This document shows, piece by piece, positions 42,873-51,318 of a stretch of 64,000 nucleotides of DNA. The notes beneath the pieces are model-generated. The model did not search any database, was not told the DNA's origin, and saw nothing but the letters and a program-made list of their open reading frames with translations. Origin of the DNA: DASXYG01 sp036502625. GTDB taxonomy: Bacteria; Actinomycetota; Actinomycetes; Streptosporangiales; Streptosporangiaceae. The position numbers were made by a program, and so were the translations under genes. The stretch covers positions 1 to 64,000 of the forward strand of contig DASXYG010000085.1 in NCBI GenBank assembly GCA_036502625.1. The letters are read 5' to 3'. Each line of letters starts with the position of its first letter. Within the stretch, counting starts at the first letter, position 1.

Positions 42873-43235
42873 TTACTGTGCGATGTCCAGCCGGAGCGCC
42901 TGCGCGCCGCGGAGGTAGACGTGGTGCAGCTCCGAGCGCGGCCGCTCGGTCTCCACGTGGGCCATCAGCCGGACGACCCGGGGCAGGGCGTCCGGCACGG
43001 CGATCTCCGACGCGCACATCAGCGGCACGTCGGTGAACCCGAGCTTCCTGGCCGCCAGCGCGGGGAACGCCGACGTGAGGTCGGGCGTCGCGGTGAACAG
43101 GACGCTGATGACGTCGTCGGTGGTGAGGCCGTTGCGCGTCATGACCTCGTTGACCAGCTCGGTCGTCGCCGCGAGCAGTTCGTCACGCTCGTCGGCGTCG
43201 ATCTGCACCGCACCCCGGATCGCCCGGACCGCCAC
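42873..43235 (-). CDS. aroH: chorismate mutase, AroH type
   Basis: A 120-residue AroH-class chorismate mutase. RAIRGAVQIDADERDE at the start, TPDLTSAFPA and VPLMCASEI in the middle and HHVYLRGAQALRLD at the end match the trimeric Bacillus AroH fold, including the Arg and Cys of the active site. It converts chorismate to prephenate for the adjacent tyrA product. Start is the ATG at 43235. Confidence 0.95.
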   Translation of the reverse strand: MAVRAIRGAVQIDADERDELLAATTELVNEVMTRNGLTTDDVISVLFTATPDLTSAFPALAARKLGFTDVPLMCASEIAVPDALPRVVRLMAHVETERPRSELHHVYLRGAQALRLDIAQ

Positions 43236-43289
43236 AGAGCCCTCCCATGATCACAAACGTTGGTGTCCGCCCAGGCTAGCCGATTGCGG

Positions 43290-44084
43290 CTAAAGGCCCA
43301 CGGTCCGGTAGAGCTCGCCGATCTCGGTGTTGGTGAGCGTGCGTGACGTGCCCGGCTTGAGGTTGCCGAGCTTCACCGGGCCGAAGTCCGTACGGACCAG
43401 GCGGCGTACGGGGTGGCCGACCTCCGCCAGGAGGCGGCGCACGATGTGCTTGCGGCCCTCGTGCAGGGTCACCGCCACCAGGACCCGGCTGCCCGCCTGC
43501 TCGACGACCTTGAAGTGGTCCACCTTGACCAGGCCGTCGTCGAGCTCGACGCCCTCGCGCAGCCGCTTGCCGAGGCCGTGCTTCACCGGGCCGGGGACGT
43601 CCGCGACGTAGGTCTTCAGGACGTTGTACTTCGGGTGGGTCAGCCGGTGGGCCAGCTCGCCGTCGTTGGTGAGCAGCAGCAGGCCCTCGGTCTCGTAGTC
43701 GAGGCGGCCGACGTGGAACAGCCGCTCCGTGGTGTCGCCCACGAAGTCGGCCACCGTACGGCGGCCCCGGTCGTCGGACATCGTGGACACGACCTTCACC
43801 GGCTTGTTCAGCGCGATGTACACCTGGCCCGGCTGGGTCGGCAGCCGCATGCCGTCGACCCGGATGATCTGCCGCGCGGGGTCCACGCGCGCGCCGAACC
43901 TGCGCACCACCTGGCCGTCCACCTCGACGCGGCCCTCGCCGATGAGGTCTTCGCAGTGGCGGCGGCTGCCCACGCCCGCGGCGGCCATCACCTTCTGCAG
44001 GCGCTCGCCGTCGGGTGGGTCGTTGAGGTCGTCGCGCTCGCCGGGCGGGAAGTCGAAGTCGTCGTCAGAATCGCGTCTGGTCAC
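43290..44084 (-). CDS. rluB: 23S rRNA pseudouridine synthase, RsuA/RluB family
   Basis: A 264-residue protein with an acidic N-terminal tail (residues 1-25), an S4 RNA-binding domain (ERLQKVMAAAGVGSRRHCEDLI) and the pseudouridine synthase domain with catalytic Asp in HVGRLDYETEGLLLLTNDG. C-terminal GRKHIVRRLLAEVGHPVRRLVR is characteristic. It isomerises uridine in 23S rRNA; the exact site is taken from the family. Its start overlaps the scpB coding end by 20 bases, so it is translated from the scp message. Confidence 0.93.
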   Translation of the reverse strand: MTRRDSDDDFDFPPGERDDLNDPPDGERLQKVMAAAGVGSRRHCEDLIGEGRVEVDGQVVRRFGARVDPARQIIRVDGMRLPTQPGQVYIALNKPVKVVSTMSDDRGRRTVADFVGDTTERLFHVGRLDYETEGLLLLTNDGELAHRLTHPKYNVLKTYVADVPGPVKHGLGKRLREGVELDDGLVKVDHFKVVEQAGSRVLVAVTLHEGRKHIVRRLLAEVGHPVRRLVRTDFGPVKLGNLKPGTSRTLTNTEIGELYRTVGL

Positions 44085-44649
44085 CGGTGGTCTCTTCGAG
44101 GCTCTCTAGGTCGTCGGGCAGGAACGGGGAGAGGTCGGGCAGTTCGTCGAGGTCGCGCAGGCCGAGCCGCTCCAGGAAGTAGCCGGTGGTGCGGTACAGG
44201 TGCGCACCGGTCTCGGGTTCGGCGCCGGCCTCCTCGACCAGCCCGCGCAGCACGAGCGTACGCATGACGCCGTCGCAGTTGACACCGCGCACGGCCGAGG
44301 CGCGCGCCCGGCTGACCGGTTGACGGTACGCCACAACGGCCAGTGTCTCCAACGCGGCCTGCGTCAGCTTCACCTCCTGGCCGTCGCGGACGAACCGCTC
44401 GACCACCCCGGCGTACGCGTCGCGGGTGTAGTAGCGCCAGCCGCCGGCGACCTCGCGCAGGTCGAAGCCGCGGCCGTCGGCGGTGTAGGCCTCCGACAGC
44501 CCCCACAGCGCGCGCTCGACGTCGTCGACCGGGCGCTCGACGACCTGGGCGAGCATCGTCGCGGGCACCGGTTCGTCGATGACCATGAGGATCGCCTCCA
44601 GCGCGGCCCGCAGGTCGGTCACGGGCTCCTCGGGCACGTCCGCGCTCAC
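44065..44649 (-). CDS. scpB: segregation and condensation protein B
   Basis: A 194-residue ScpB made of two winged helices. LRAALEAILMVIDEPVPATMLAQ opens the first, and the second contains LTQAALETLAVVAYRQPVSRA and VNCDGVMRTLVLRGLVEE, the family's most conserved part. ScpB dimerises and with ScpA forms the kleisin complex of SMC for chromosome organisation. GTG 44649 overlaps the scpA stop by four bases (GTGA). Overlaps rluB by 20 bases. Confidence 0.96.
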   Translation of the reverse strand: MSADVPEEPVTDLRAALEAILMVIDEPVPATMLAQVVERPVDDVERALWGLSEAYTADGRGFDLREVAGGWRYYTRDAYAGVVERFVRDGQEVKLTQAALETLAVVAYRQPVSRARASAVRGVNCDGVMRTLVLRGLVEEAGAEPETGAHLYRTTGYFLERLGLRDLDELPDLSPFLPDDLESLEETTGDQTRF

Positions 44650-45530
44650 GTGTCGTCGTCCTCCTTCGTCTCGCCGGCGGGGCCGCCGTCGTAGTCGTCG
44701 CCGACGTCGAGCTCGGCTTCGTCGTCGCCGGTCCAGGTGACGTGCAGCTCGCCGAGCGGCGCGTCCTGCTCGAACGCCACCGCGGCCGTGCGGTACATCT
44801 CGAGCAGCGCCAGGAACCGCGCGACGACCTCGTAGTTGCCCGCGCAGTCGGCCACCAGGACGCGGAACGTGGCCCGGCCGAGGCCGCGAAGACGGTCGGC
44901 CAGGATCTCCGCCTGCTCGCGTACGTTCGCCAGCGGCTGGTGGATGTGCGTGACCTCGACGGCGGGCGGCTCGCGCGGCGTGAACACCCGCGCGGCCATC
45001 CGCGCGAACTGGTCGGGGCCGATGCCGAGCAGCACGTCGGGCAGCAGCTCGGCGAACTTCGGCTCCATCGGCACGATCCGCGGGAAGCGCCGCGACTCTT
45101 CGGCCAGCCGGCCGGCGAAGACGGACGCGACCTCCTTGTACGCCTTGTACTGGAGCAGCCGGGCGAACAGCAGGTCGCGCGCCTCCAGCAGCGCGAGGTC
45201 CTCCTCGTCCTCGACCTCGGCGGACGGCAGGAGCCGCGCGGCCTTGAGGTCGAGGAGGGTGGCCGCGACGAGCAGGAAGTGGCTGGTCTGGTCGAGGTCC
45301 CAGGCGGGCCCGTTGGCCTTGATGTAGGCGATGAACTCGTCGGTGACCCGCGACAGCGACACCTCGGTGATGTCCAGCTTGTGCTTGGCGATGAGGCCGA
45401 GCAGGAGGTCGAACGGGCCCTCGAAGTTGTCGAGGTGGACCTCGAACCCGCCGGAGCCCGCGCCGGAGTCCCCTGCGGCGCCGGGTTCGGCGGCGGTCGG
45501 GGGAAGGTCGGGGGAGGCTGTGTCGGTCAC
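44646..45530 (-). CDS. scpA: segregation and condensation protein A (kleisin)
   Basis: A kleisin of about 294 residues. After a variable acidic tail comes VHLDNFEGPFDLLLGLIAKHKLDITEVSLS, the SMC-neck-binding N-terminal domain, then a Glu-rich linker and a C-terminal winged helix. I take GTG 45530. The frame extends to a GTG at 45554, but that codon abuts the strong hairpin at 45556-45596. Usual actinobacterial neighbours upstream are parA and xerD; here they are replaced by an aminotransferase gene on the same strand, so the block has been broken or moved at its upstream end. Confidence 0.93.
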   Translation of the reverse strand: MTDTASPDLPPTAAEPGAAGDSGAGSGGFEVHLDNFEGPFDLLLGLIAKHKLDITEVSLSRVTDEFIAYIKANGPAWDLDQTSHFLLVAATLLDLKAARLLPSAEVEDEEDLALLEARDLLFARLLQYKAYKEVASVFAGRLAEESRRFPRIVPMEPKFAELLPDVLLGIGPDQFARMAARVFTPREPPAVEVTHIHQPLANVREQAEILADRLRGLGRATFRVLVADCAGNYEVVARFLALLEMYRTAAVAFEQDAPLGELHVTWTGDDEAELDVGDDYDGGPAGETKEDDDT

Positions 45531-45555
45531 CGTCTCCAACCGTAGTCCAAACACG

Positions 45556-45596
45556 CCGCCGCCCCCGCCACACGCGGGGTGCGGCGGGGGCGGCGG
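45556..45596 (-). terminator. hairpin after the aminotransferase gene
   Basis: A perfect 14-bp GC stem (45556-45569 with 45583-45596) closes a 13-base loop 20 bases after the aminotransferase stop and just before scpA. It lacks a T-run but should separate the catabolic gene from the scp block. Confidence 0.75.
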
Positions 45597-45615
45597 GTGA
45601 GGGGGTCCGGGAAGG

Positions 45616-46869
45616 TCAGACGCCGGCGTCGTCCAGCGCGCCGGCCCACAGCTCCAGGCCCGCGTCGACCTGGGACTCGTTGACGACCAGCGGCGGGATC
45701 ATGCGCACGACGTTGCCGTACGCACCGCAGGTGAGCAGCAGCAACCCGCGCGCGGCCGCCGCCGCGTGCGCGCGGGTCGCCGCTGCCGCGTCGGGCGAGC
45801 CGTCGGAGGTGACGAACTCGCTCGCGCGCATGAGGCCGAGGCCGCGCACGTCGCCGATGCCGGAGCGGCTCGCGGCGATCGAGCGCAGGCCGTCGGCGAG
45901 CCGGTCGCCCATCCGCGCGGAGTTCTCGACCAGCTTCTCGTCACGGATGACGTCGAGCGTGGCGAGCGCGGCGGCGCACGCGACGGCGTTGCCGCCGTAC
46001 GTGCCGCCCTGCGAGCCCGGCCACGCCTTCTCCATGATGTCGGCGCGGGCCGCGATGCCCGACAGCGGCATGCCGCTGGCCAGGCCCTTCGCGATGATCT
46101 GGACGTCCGGGCGCACACCGAAGTGGTCATGGCCCCAGAACTTGCCGGTGCGGCCGAAGCCGGTCTGCACCTCGTCGAGGATCAGCAGGATGCCGTGCGC
46201 GTCGGCGCGCTCGCGCAGGCCCTGGAGGAACTCGGTGGTGGCCGGGACGTAGCCGCCCTCGCCGAGCACCGGCTCGACGATGAACGCGGCCGTGTCGGCG
46301 GGCGCGGTGACGGTGGCGAGCAGGTAGTCGAGCTCCTTCAGCGCGAACTCGGTGGCCTGCTTCTCGTCCCAGCCGTAGTGGAACGCGAACGGGAACGGCG
46401 CGACCGCGACGCCCGGCATCATCGGCCCGATGCCGGCGCGGGTCTTCACGCCGGACGTGGTGAGCGCGCCCGCGCCCATCGTCCGGCCGTGGAAGCCGCC
46501 CTGGAACGCGACGATGTTCTGCCGCCCGGTGGCCTGGCGGGCCAGCCGTACGGACGCCTCGACGGCCTCGCTGCCGGAGTTGACGAAGAACAGCGAGTCG
46601 AGGCCCTCGGGCAGCACGGTGCCGAGCTTGTCGGCCAGCTCGAGCAGGCGGCGGTGCATGACCGTCGTGTACTGCCCGTGGATCAGGTTGCCCGCCTGCT
46701 CCTGGATGGCCGCGACGACCCGCGGGTGGCAGTGGCCCGTGGAGGTGACCCCGATGCCGGCGGTGAAGTCGAGGTAGCGGCGGTCGTCCTCGTCGTACAG
46801 GTACACGCCCTCGCCTCGGGCGGCCAGGACGGGGGTCGCCTGCTTCAGCAGTGGTGACAACCGGGCCAT
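45616..46869 (-). CDS. class-III aminotransferase, GABA/acetylornithine-like
   Basis: A 417-residue PLP enzyme. The cofactor lysine is Lys261 in IIAKGLASGMPLSG, DEVQTGFGR (232-240) carries the ring-binding Asp, and FFVNSGSEAVE binds phosphate. Overall it is closest to 4-aminobutyrate and ornithine-type transaminases using 2-oxoglutarate. ATG 46869 has GAGGAGAG six bases upstream. A perfect GATTGTCGACAATC operator lies 18 bases before the start, and variants of it recur at three other promoters of the 50-57 kb module. It is thus probably controlled by the GntR protein encoded at 54181 and serves that catabolic pathway. Confidence 0.88.
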   Translation of the reverse strand: MARLSPLLKQATPVLAARGEGVYLYDEDDRRYLDFTAGIGVTSTGHCHPRVVAAIQEQAGNLIHGQYTTVMHRRLLELADKLGTVLPEGLDSLFFVNSGSEAVEASVRLARQATGRQNIVAFQGGFHGRTMGAGALTTSGVKTRAGIGPMMPGVAVAPFPFAFHYGWDEKQATEFALKELDYLLATVTAPADTAAFIVEPVLGEGGYVPATTEFLQGLRERADAHGILLILDEVQTGFGRTGKFWGHDHFGVRPDVQIIAKGLASGMPLSGIAARADIMEKAWPGSQGGTYGGNAVACAAALATLDVIRDEKLVENSARMGDRLADGLRSIAASRSGIGDVRGLGLMRASEFVTSDGSPDAAAATRAHAAAAARGLLLLTCGAYGNVVRMIPPLVVNESQVDAGLELWAGALDDAGV

Positions 46870-46887
46870 CGCGAACTCTCCTCGTCT

Positions 46888-46901
46888 GATTGTCGACAAT
46901 C
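46888..46901. promoter_or_regulatory. GATTGTCGACAATC operator
   Basis: A perfect 14-bp palindrome upstream of the aminotransferase gene. Its core, TTGTCGACAATC at 46890-46901, is one of four copies of TTGTYRACAATC in the window, all in gaps next to catabolic genes. Confidence 0.8.
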
Positions 46902-46957
46902 TATGGAGAGCGTGCCACGTCCGGACGCCGCGGGCAACCCCGCCGGGCCGAATCGCA

Positions 46958-46986
46958 TTGGCAATGCTCGGCTGACTACTTAGAGT
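46958..46986 (+). promoter_or_regulatory. promoter of the I36 inhibitor-like gene, predicted leaderless
   Basis: TTGGCA (46958-46963), a 17-base spacer and TAGAGT (46981-46986). The start of transcription six to seven bases after the -10 box falls on the A of the ATG at 46993, so the mRNA is predicted to be leaderless. No ribosome site is present upstream. Confidence 0.75.
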
Positions 46987-46992
46987 ATTCGC

Positions 46993-47349
46993 ATGGACAC
47001 AAAGCGAATTCGGTACGCCGCCGCGCTCACCGTGCTCTCGGCCGGCGCGCTGCTCCCGATCGCGGCACCGGCCGGCGCCGCCGCCCGCCCCGATGCCGAC
47101 TGCACCAAGGGCCAGTACTGCGGCTGGGACCAGCCCGGATACACGGCGTCCAGCCCGTACGGAACCGAGGGCGGCCTGGCGCCGCGCGGCTACTGCCGGC
47201 CCACGCTCACCGGCATCCGCTCGCTGATCAACAACACCGCGTACACGATCACGTTCTGGGAGAACAGCAACTGTTCCGGCACGCACCGCGCGGTGCCCGC
47301 CGGCGGAGCCGTCCCCAACCTGGGCTTCCTCGCCAGCGGCATCTCCTGA
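46993..47349 (+). CDS. secreted peptidase-inhibitor I36-like protein
   Basis: A 118-residue secreted protein. A Sec signal peptide spans about residues 1-31: basic MDTKRIR, a hydrophobic core, then an Ala-rich cleavage region near AGAAA. The mature part has paired cysteines (Cys37, Cys43, Cys68 and Cys94) and the crystallin-like pattern of I36 peptidase inhibitors (YCGWDQPGYTA, FWENSNCSGTHRAV). The family's best-known member is the Streptomyces metalloproteinase inhibitor SMPI; whether this one inhibits anything is untested. It is transcribed alone from its own promoter and ends at the hairpin 47364-47402. It does not look related to the surrounding catabolic genes. Confidence 0.82.
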   Translation: MDTKRIRYAAALTVLSAGALLPIAAPAGAAARPDADCTKGQYCGWDQPGYTASSPYGTEGGLAPRGYCRPTLTGIRSLINNTAYTITFWENSNCSGTHRAVPAGGAVPNLGFLASGIS

Positions 47350-47363
47350 CGCCGCCGCGGCAC

Positions 47364-47402
47364 ACGGGTGGCCGGGGCCCGCGACGGACCCCGGCCACCC
47401 GT
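47364..47402. terminator. bidirectional hairpin terminator
   Basis: ACGGGTGGCCGGGG (47364-47377) pairs perfectly with 47389-47402 around an 11-base loop, between the convergent I36-like gene and aminotransferase gene. Confidence 0.88.
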
Positions 47403-47414
47403 ACGTACGCGTCC

Positions 47415-48659
47415 TTACGCCGAGGCGCGCACCGCCTCCGCGATCGCGTCCGCGATCACCTGGATCTCCTCCTCGGTGATCGTGAACGGCGGGGAGATCT
47501 GGATGATGTTCCCCTCGGCGATCTTGCGCAGCAGCACGCCGTTGGCGAACGCGTGCCGCTCCACCTTGTTCGCCAGGTCGCCGTCGCGCAGCACGACCGC
47601 GCCGAGAAGGCCGGTGCCCGCGCGCACCTCGGTGACGCCGTCGAGGTCGGCCAGCGGGCGCAGCGCCGCGGCCAGCGGCTCCTCAAGCGACGCGACCCGC
47701 GCGACCAGGCCCTCGCGCTCGATGATGTCGAGGTTGGCCATCGCGGCCGCGCACACGGCGGCGTGCCCGGCGTACGTCACGCCGTGCTTGAACAGCACGT
47801 CGCCGCCGTCGGCCCAGAACGGCTCGGCGACCGCCGCCGTGGTGACGACGCCGCCGAGCGGCAGGTAGCCGGACGTGACGCCCTTCGCGAACGTCAGCAT
47901 GTCCGGCTCCAGGCCGAACCGCTCCGAGGCGAACCAGTGGCCCAGCCGCCCGAACCCGGTGATGACCTCGTCGGCGACGAACAGCACGCCGTTCTCCCGG
48001 CACAGCCGGCGCACCTCGTGGAGGTACTCCTCGCCGGGGAAGACCACGCCACCGGTGCCGATCACCGGCTCGCAGAAGAACGCCGCGATCCGCTCGGCGC
48101 CGACGTCGGCGAACGTCTTCTCCACCAGGTGCCAGTCGTCCGCGGACGTGCGGACGATGTCCTGGTCGAGCTCGCCGTAGCCGACCCGGTTGGCGGCCAG
48201 CCAGCCCAGCGCCGTGCCGTAGCCGTGCAGGCCGTGGTAGGCGCGGTCGCGGGACACGATGACGTGCCGGTCCGGGTTCCCGGTGGCCGTCCAGTAGCGC
48301 CGGGCCAGCTTCGCCGCCGTGTCGATCGCGTCGCTGCCGCCGGACCCGAGGAACACCTTGGCGTCGTCGCCGAGCGGCGCCAGCGCGGCGACCCGGTCGC
48401 AGACCTCGATCGCCGGACGGTTGGCGTACCTGTCGAACGTCTGGTACGTCTCCAGCTTCCGCATCTGCGCGGCGACGGCGTCCGCGACCTCGGTCCGCCC
48501 GTGGCCGATGTTGGCGTACCAGAGGCTGGCCGTGGCGTCGAGCAGCCGGTGCCCGTCCTCGGTCCAGATGTACACGCCCTCGGCGCGGTCGATCACGGTC
48601 TCGTCGTTCTTCACCCGCGACATGAGCGCCTGCGGATGCCAGAAGTGGTTGTCCGTCAT
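47415..48659 (-). CDS. class-III omega-aminotransferase
   Basis: A 414-residue PLP enzyme of the omega-amino acid:pyruvate type. PLP lysine is Lys259 in TFAKGVTSGYLPLGG, and the ring-binding motif is DEVITGFGR (230-238). The start NHFWHPQALM and the HPQ/WYANIGHGR pattern are typical of the group that accepts beta-alanine, GABA, putrescine-like or taurine-like amines. ATG 48659 is 32 bases after the permease stop on the same strand, so permease and aminotransferase form an operon controlled from the 50.2-kb operator. It is a second, distinct aminotransferase from that at 45616. A diaminobutyrate- or hydroxy-amino-acid role in an ectoine-like pathway is possible but not shown. Confidence 0.88.
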   Translation of the reverse strand: MTDNHFWHPQALMSRVKNDETVIDRAEGVYIWTEDGHRLLDATASLWYANIGHGRTEVADAVAAQMRKLETYQTFDRYANRPAIEVCDRVAALAPLGDDAKVFLGSGGSDAIDTAAKLARRYWTATGNPDRHVIVSRDRAYHGLHGYGTALGWLAANRVGYGELDQDIVRTSADDWHLVEKTFADVGAERIAAFFCEPVIGTGGVVFPGEEYLHEVRRLCRENGVLFVADEVITGFGRLGHWFASERFGLEPDMLTFAKGVTSGYLPLGGVVTTAAVAEPFWADGGDVLFKHGVTYAGHAAVCAAAMANLDIIEREGLVARVASLEEPLAAALRPLADLDGVTEVRAGTGLLGAVVLRDGDLANKVERHAFANGVLLRKIAEGNIIQISPPFTITEEEIQVIADAIAEAVRASA

Positions 48660-48691
48660 GTTCCTCACTTTGACAAGTGGTGGGGCCGCCG

Positions 48692-50146
48692 TCACGAACC
48701 GGGGCCGGATTCCGCGTCCGCCGCCGGCGCACGGGACGCCGCGCGCTGCGCCGTCAGCCGCCGCGCCCGCGGCGCCACGACCTGGTACAGCACGAGGATC
48801 GCGACGAGGCTGACCAGGCTCAGGCCGAGCTGCGAGCGCGAGTCGTCGTCGACGAACCACATGGACGCCAGCACCGCGACCATGACGACCAGCGCGACAA
48901 TGCCGAGCCACGGGTGCAGCCACATCCGCAGCTTCAGCCGCTCCGGCGCCTCGCGCTCCAGCTTGCCGCGCATGCGCAACTGCGACAGCGCGATCATCCC
49001 GTACACGAACAGCGCGATCGCGCCGGCCGAGTTGATGATGAAGTAGAAGATCTTGTCCGGCGAGACGTAGTTCATCACCACGGCGACGTAGCCGACGACG
49101 GTGCTGAGCAGGATCGCCTTCCACGGCACGCCGCGCCGCGAGGTGTCGCCGATCCAGTTCGGCGCCCAGCCGTGCCGCCGCAGCGCGAACAGCATGCGCG
49201 ACGCGGAGTACAGGCCGGAGTTCAGTACGGAGACCGCCGCCGTCAGCACGACGACGTTCATGACCTGCTCGGCCGCCGGGAGCCCGAACCGGCCGAACGC
49301 GGCCGCGAACGGGCTGGTCTCGGACGGGATCTGCGCCCACGGCGTGATCATGACGAGCAGCGCCACCGAGCCGACGTAGAAGAGCAGCACGCGCCAGACG
49401 ACGGTGTTGGTCGCCTTGGCGACGGCACGCCCCGGGTCCGCCTTGGTCTCCGCGGCGGCCATCGTGACGATCTCCGCGCCGAAGTAGGAGAAGATCACGA
49501 GCACGACGCCGTGGATGACGGAGAACCCGCCTTTGGCGAAGAAGCCGTCCTGCGCGATGTTGCCCACGGAGAAGTGCGCGTGCGGCCACAGGCCGAGCAC
49601 GAACAGGGCACCGACCACGAGGAACACCACGATCGTGGTGACCTTGATGGACGCCAGCCAGAACTCGGTCTCGCCGAAGCTCCGCGACGAGATGAGGTTG
49701 GTGCCGGTCAGCACCAGCATGAGGATGAGCGCGAAGATCCAGGACGGCAGGCCCGTCCACGCGCTGAGGATCTTGCCGCCGGCGACGGCCTCGAAGGCCA
49801 CGACGCCGACCCAGTAGTACCAGTACAGCCAGCCGACGGTGAAGCCCGCCCAGTCGCCGAGCGACTCACGGGCGTACTCCATGAACGACCCGAGCGCCGG
49901 GCGCGCGCTGGCCATCTCGCCCAGCATCCGCATGACGATGACGACGATCGCGCCGCCGATGACGTACGAGACCACGGCGGACGGGCCCGCCGTGTGGATG
50001 ACGGCGCCGCTGCCGATGAACAGGCTCGCGCCGATGATGCCGCCGAGCGCGATCATCGTCAGGTGGCGCTGCCGCAGCCCCCTGCGGAGCCCCGTGGCGC
50101 CGGTCGCGGCGACGTCCTCTCCGGACGTCTCCTGGTGATCCTGCAT
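48692..50146 (-). CDS. APC-family amino-acid permease (GabP-like)
   Basis: A 484-residue, 12-helix amino-acid permease. Helix 1 carries GGIIGASLFIGSG, then MRMLGEMASARPALGSF and YWVGVVAFEAVAGGKIL, close to the GABA permease group. ATG 50146 has GGAGGAGG as ribosome site. First gene of an operon with the omega-aminotransferase. Upstream, a TTGACA/CAGGCT promoter is overlapped at its -35 by the GntR-type motif, so import and transamination are probably induced together. Paralogous to the permease at 19274, which has the same neighbour arrangement under a different regulator. Confidence 0.9.
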   Translation of the reverse strand: MQDHQETSGEDVAATGATGLRRGLRQRHLTMIALGGIIGASLFIGSGAVIHTAGPSAVVSYVIGGAIVVIVMRMLGEMASARPALGSFMEYARESLGDWAGFTVGWLYWYYWVGVVAFEAVAGGKILSAWTGLPSWIFALILMLVLTGTNLISSRSFGETEFWLASIKVTTIVVFLVVGALFVLGLWPHAHFSVGNIAQDGFFAKGGFSVIHGVVLVIFSYFGAEIVTMAAAETKADPGRAVAKATNTVVWRVLLFYVGSVALLVMITPWAQIPSETSPFAAAFGRFGLPAAEQVMNVVVLTAAVSVLNSGLYSASRMLFALRRHGWAPNWIGDTSRRGVPWKAILLSTVVGYVAVVMNYVSPDKIFYFIINSAGAIALFVYGMIALSQLRMRGKLEREAPERLKLRMWLHPWLGIVALVVMVAVLASMWFVDDDSRSQLGLSLVSLVAILVLYQVVAPRARRLTAQRAASRAPAADAESGPGS

Positions 50147-50188
50147 GAAATCCTCCTCCGCGGCCGATCGGCCACGTCAACGAGAGGA

Positions 50189-50223
50189 AGCCTGGAGATC
50201 ACCGGGCAACGGTGTCAACAATC
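50189..50223 (-). promoter_or_regulatory. permease promoter with overlapping TTGTYRACAATC motif
   Basis: On the minus strand TTGACA (50218-50213), 18 bases, then CAGGCT (50194-50189). The plus-strand motif GTGTCAACAATC (50212-50223) covers the -35 box and matches the consensus at 11 of 12 positions. LysR is encoded just beyond it on the same strand, ending at 50230. Confidence 0.65.
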
Positions 50224-50229
50224 CGCCAA

Positions 50230-51246
50230 TTACATCTCGAATGCCGGAATATCGTTCGCCTGAGCGATTAACGCCGACGACAGCGCGCGCACGGCCGGAT
50301 GCCCGGCGGCACCATCCCGCACCGCAAGCTGAATCCTCCGCGTAACCGGCTCCCCCGCCACACCCACGACACACGGCCCGCCCCCGTACGGCGCGTCTCC
50401 GCGCGGGGTGCCTCCGTGCGAGCCGCCCTCGTGCGGCGCATCCCTGGGCGGGGCGGCCACGTGCGGCGCATCCCCGGGCGGGCCGCCTCCGTGCGGGGCC
50501 GCGATGCGGGGGACCAGGGCGACGCCGAGGCCCGCCTCGACGAGGGCCATGATCACGGCGTAGTCGTTGCTGGCGAAGTCGACGCGCGGGGCGAAGCCGG
50601 CGCGCGCGCAGGCGCGGTCGAGCGCGCCGCGCCCGGCGGTGTCGCTGTACGTCGCCACCCAGGTCGCGTCCGCGAGCGCGGCCAGCGGCACCGGGCCGTC
50701 GCCGTACGGGTGGTCCGGCGGGAGCAGCATCACGAACGGCTCCTCGAACAGCGTCGACAGCGTGATCCCCGGGGCGCGCAGCGGGGACAGCAGGCCGTAC
50801 GCGTGGACCAGCGCGACATCCGTCTCGTGCCCGGCCAGGGCACCGAAGCTGTCGTCCGGCTCCCGCTCGTCCATGATGATCCGCAGCTCCGGATGCGCGG
50901 CACGGCAGCGCGCCACCGCCCCGGGCACCAGGTTGCGCGCCGCCGTGGGGAACGCCGAGAGCCGCACCGGCCCGGACACCGACCCCGCGAGCGCCGCCAG
51001 CTCCGCCCGCGCCCGCTCCGCGTCCGCGAGCAGCCGGTCCGCGTGCTCCGCCAGGAGCCGCCCCGCGTCCGTGAGCCGCAACCGCCGCCCCTGCCGTACG
51101 AACAGCACGCTCCCGGCCTCCCGCTGCAGAAGCGCGAGCTGCTGCGAGACCGCCGACGGCGACAACGTCAACGCCTCCGCCGCGGCCGTAACCGTCCCCA
51201 GCCGAGCCAGCTCCCGCAACATCCGCAGCCGATGCAGATCAAACAT
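50230..51246 (-). CDS. LysR-family regulator with repeat insertion
   Basis: A 338-residue LysR regulator, about 40 residues longer than usual. The N-terminal HTH is typical (MFDLHRLRMLRELARLGTVTAAAEALTLSPSAVSQQL). The effector domain is normal through ALVEAGLGVALVPRIA. Then a 40-50-residue Gly/His/Pro-rich stretch made of AAPHGGGPPGDAPH-like repeats interrupts the last part before VTRRIQLAVRDG. The insertion is in frame and made of repeated DNA, so the protein may still work. ATG 51246 is used; a start seven codons earlier is possible. Divergent from the M24 gene, possibly its regulator. Confidence 0.85.
   Translation of the reverse strand: MFDLHRLRMLRELARLGTVTAAAEALTLSPSAVSQQLALLQREAGSVLFVRQGRRLRLTDAGRLLAEHADRLLADAERARAELAALAGSVSGPVRLSAFPTAARNLVPGAVARCRAAHPELRIIMDEREPDDSFGALAGHETDVALVHAYGLLSPLRAPGITLSTLFEEPFVMLLPPDHPYGDGPVPLAALADATWVATYSDTAGRGALDRACARAGFAPRVDFASNDYAVIMALVEAGLGVALVPRIAAPHGGGPPGDAPHVAAPPRDAPHEGGSHGGTPRGDAPYGGGPCVVGVAGEPVTRRIQLAVRDGAAGHPAVRALSSALIAQANDIPAFEM
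50371..50505. repeat. in-frame repeat expansion inside the LysR gene
   Basis: Imperfect repeats of a roughly 30-base unit, best seen as two near-identical copies beginning GTGCGGCGCATCCC around 50430 and 50461. They encode the Pro/Gly/His-rich insertion of the LysR effector domain. Confidence 0.7.
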
Positions 51247-51318
51247 GAAGCAGAACTTAACGTCCATTCCACAAATTGTCGCTAGACCACACCATTCTCA
51301 GCCCCCCACCGTGGCCTC

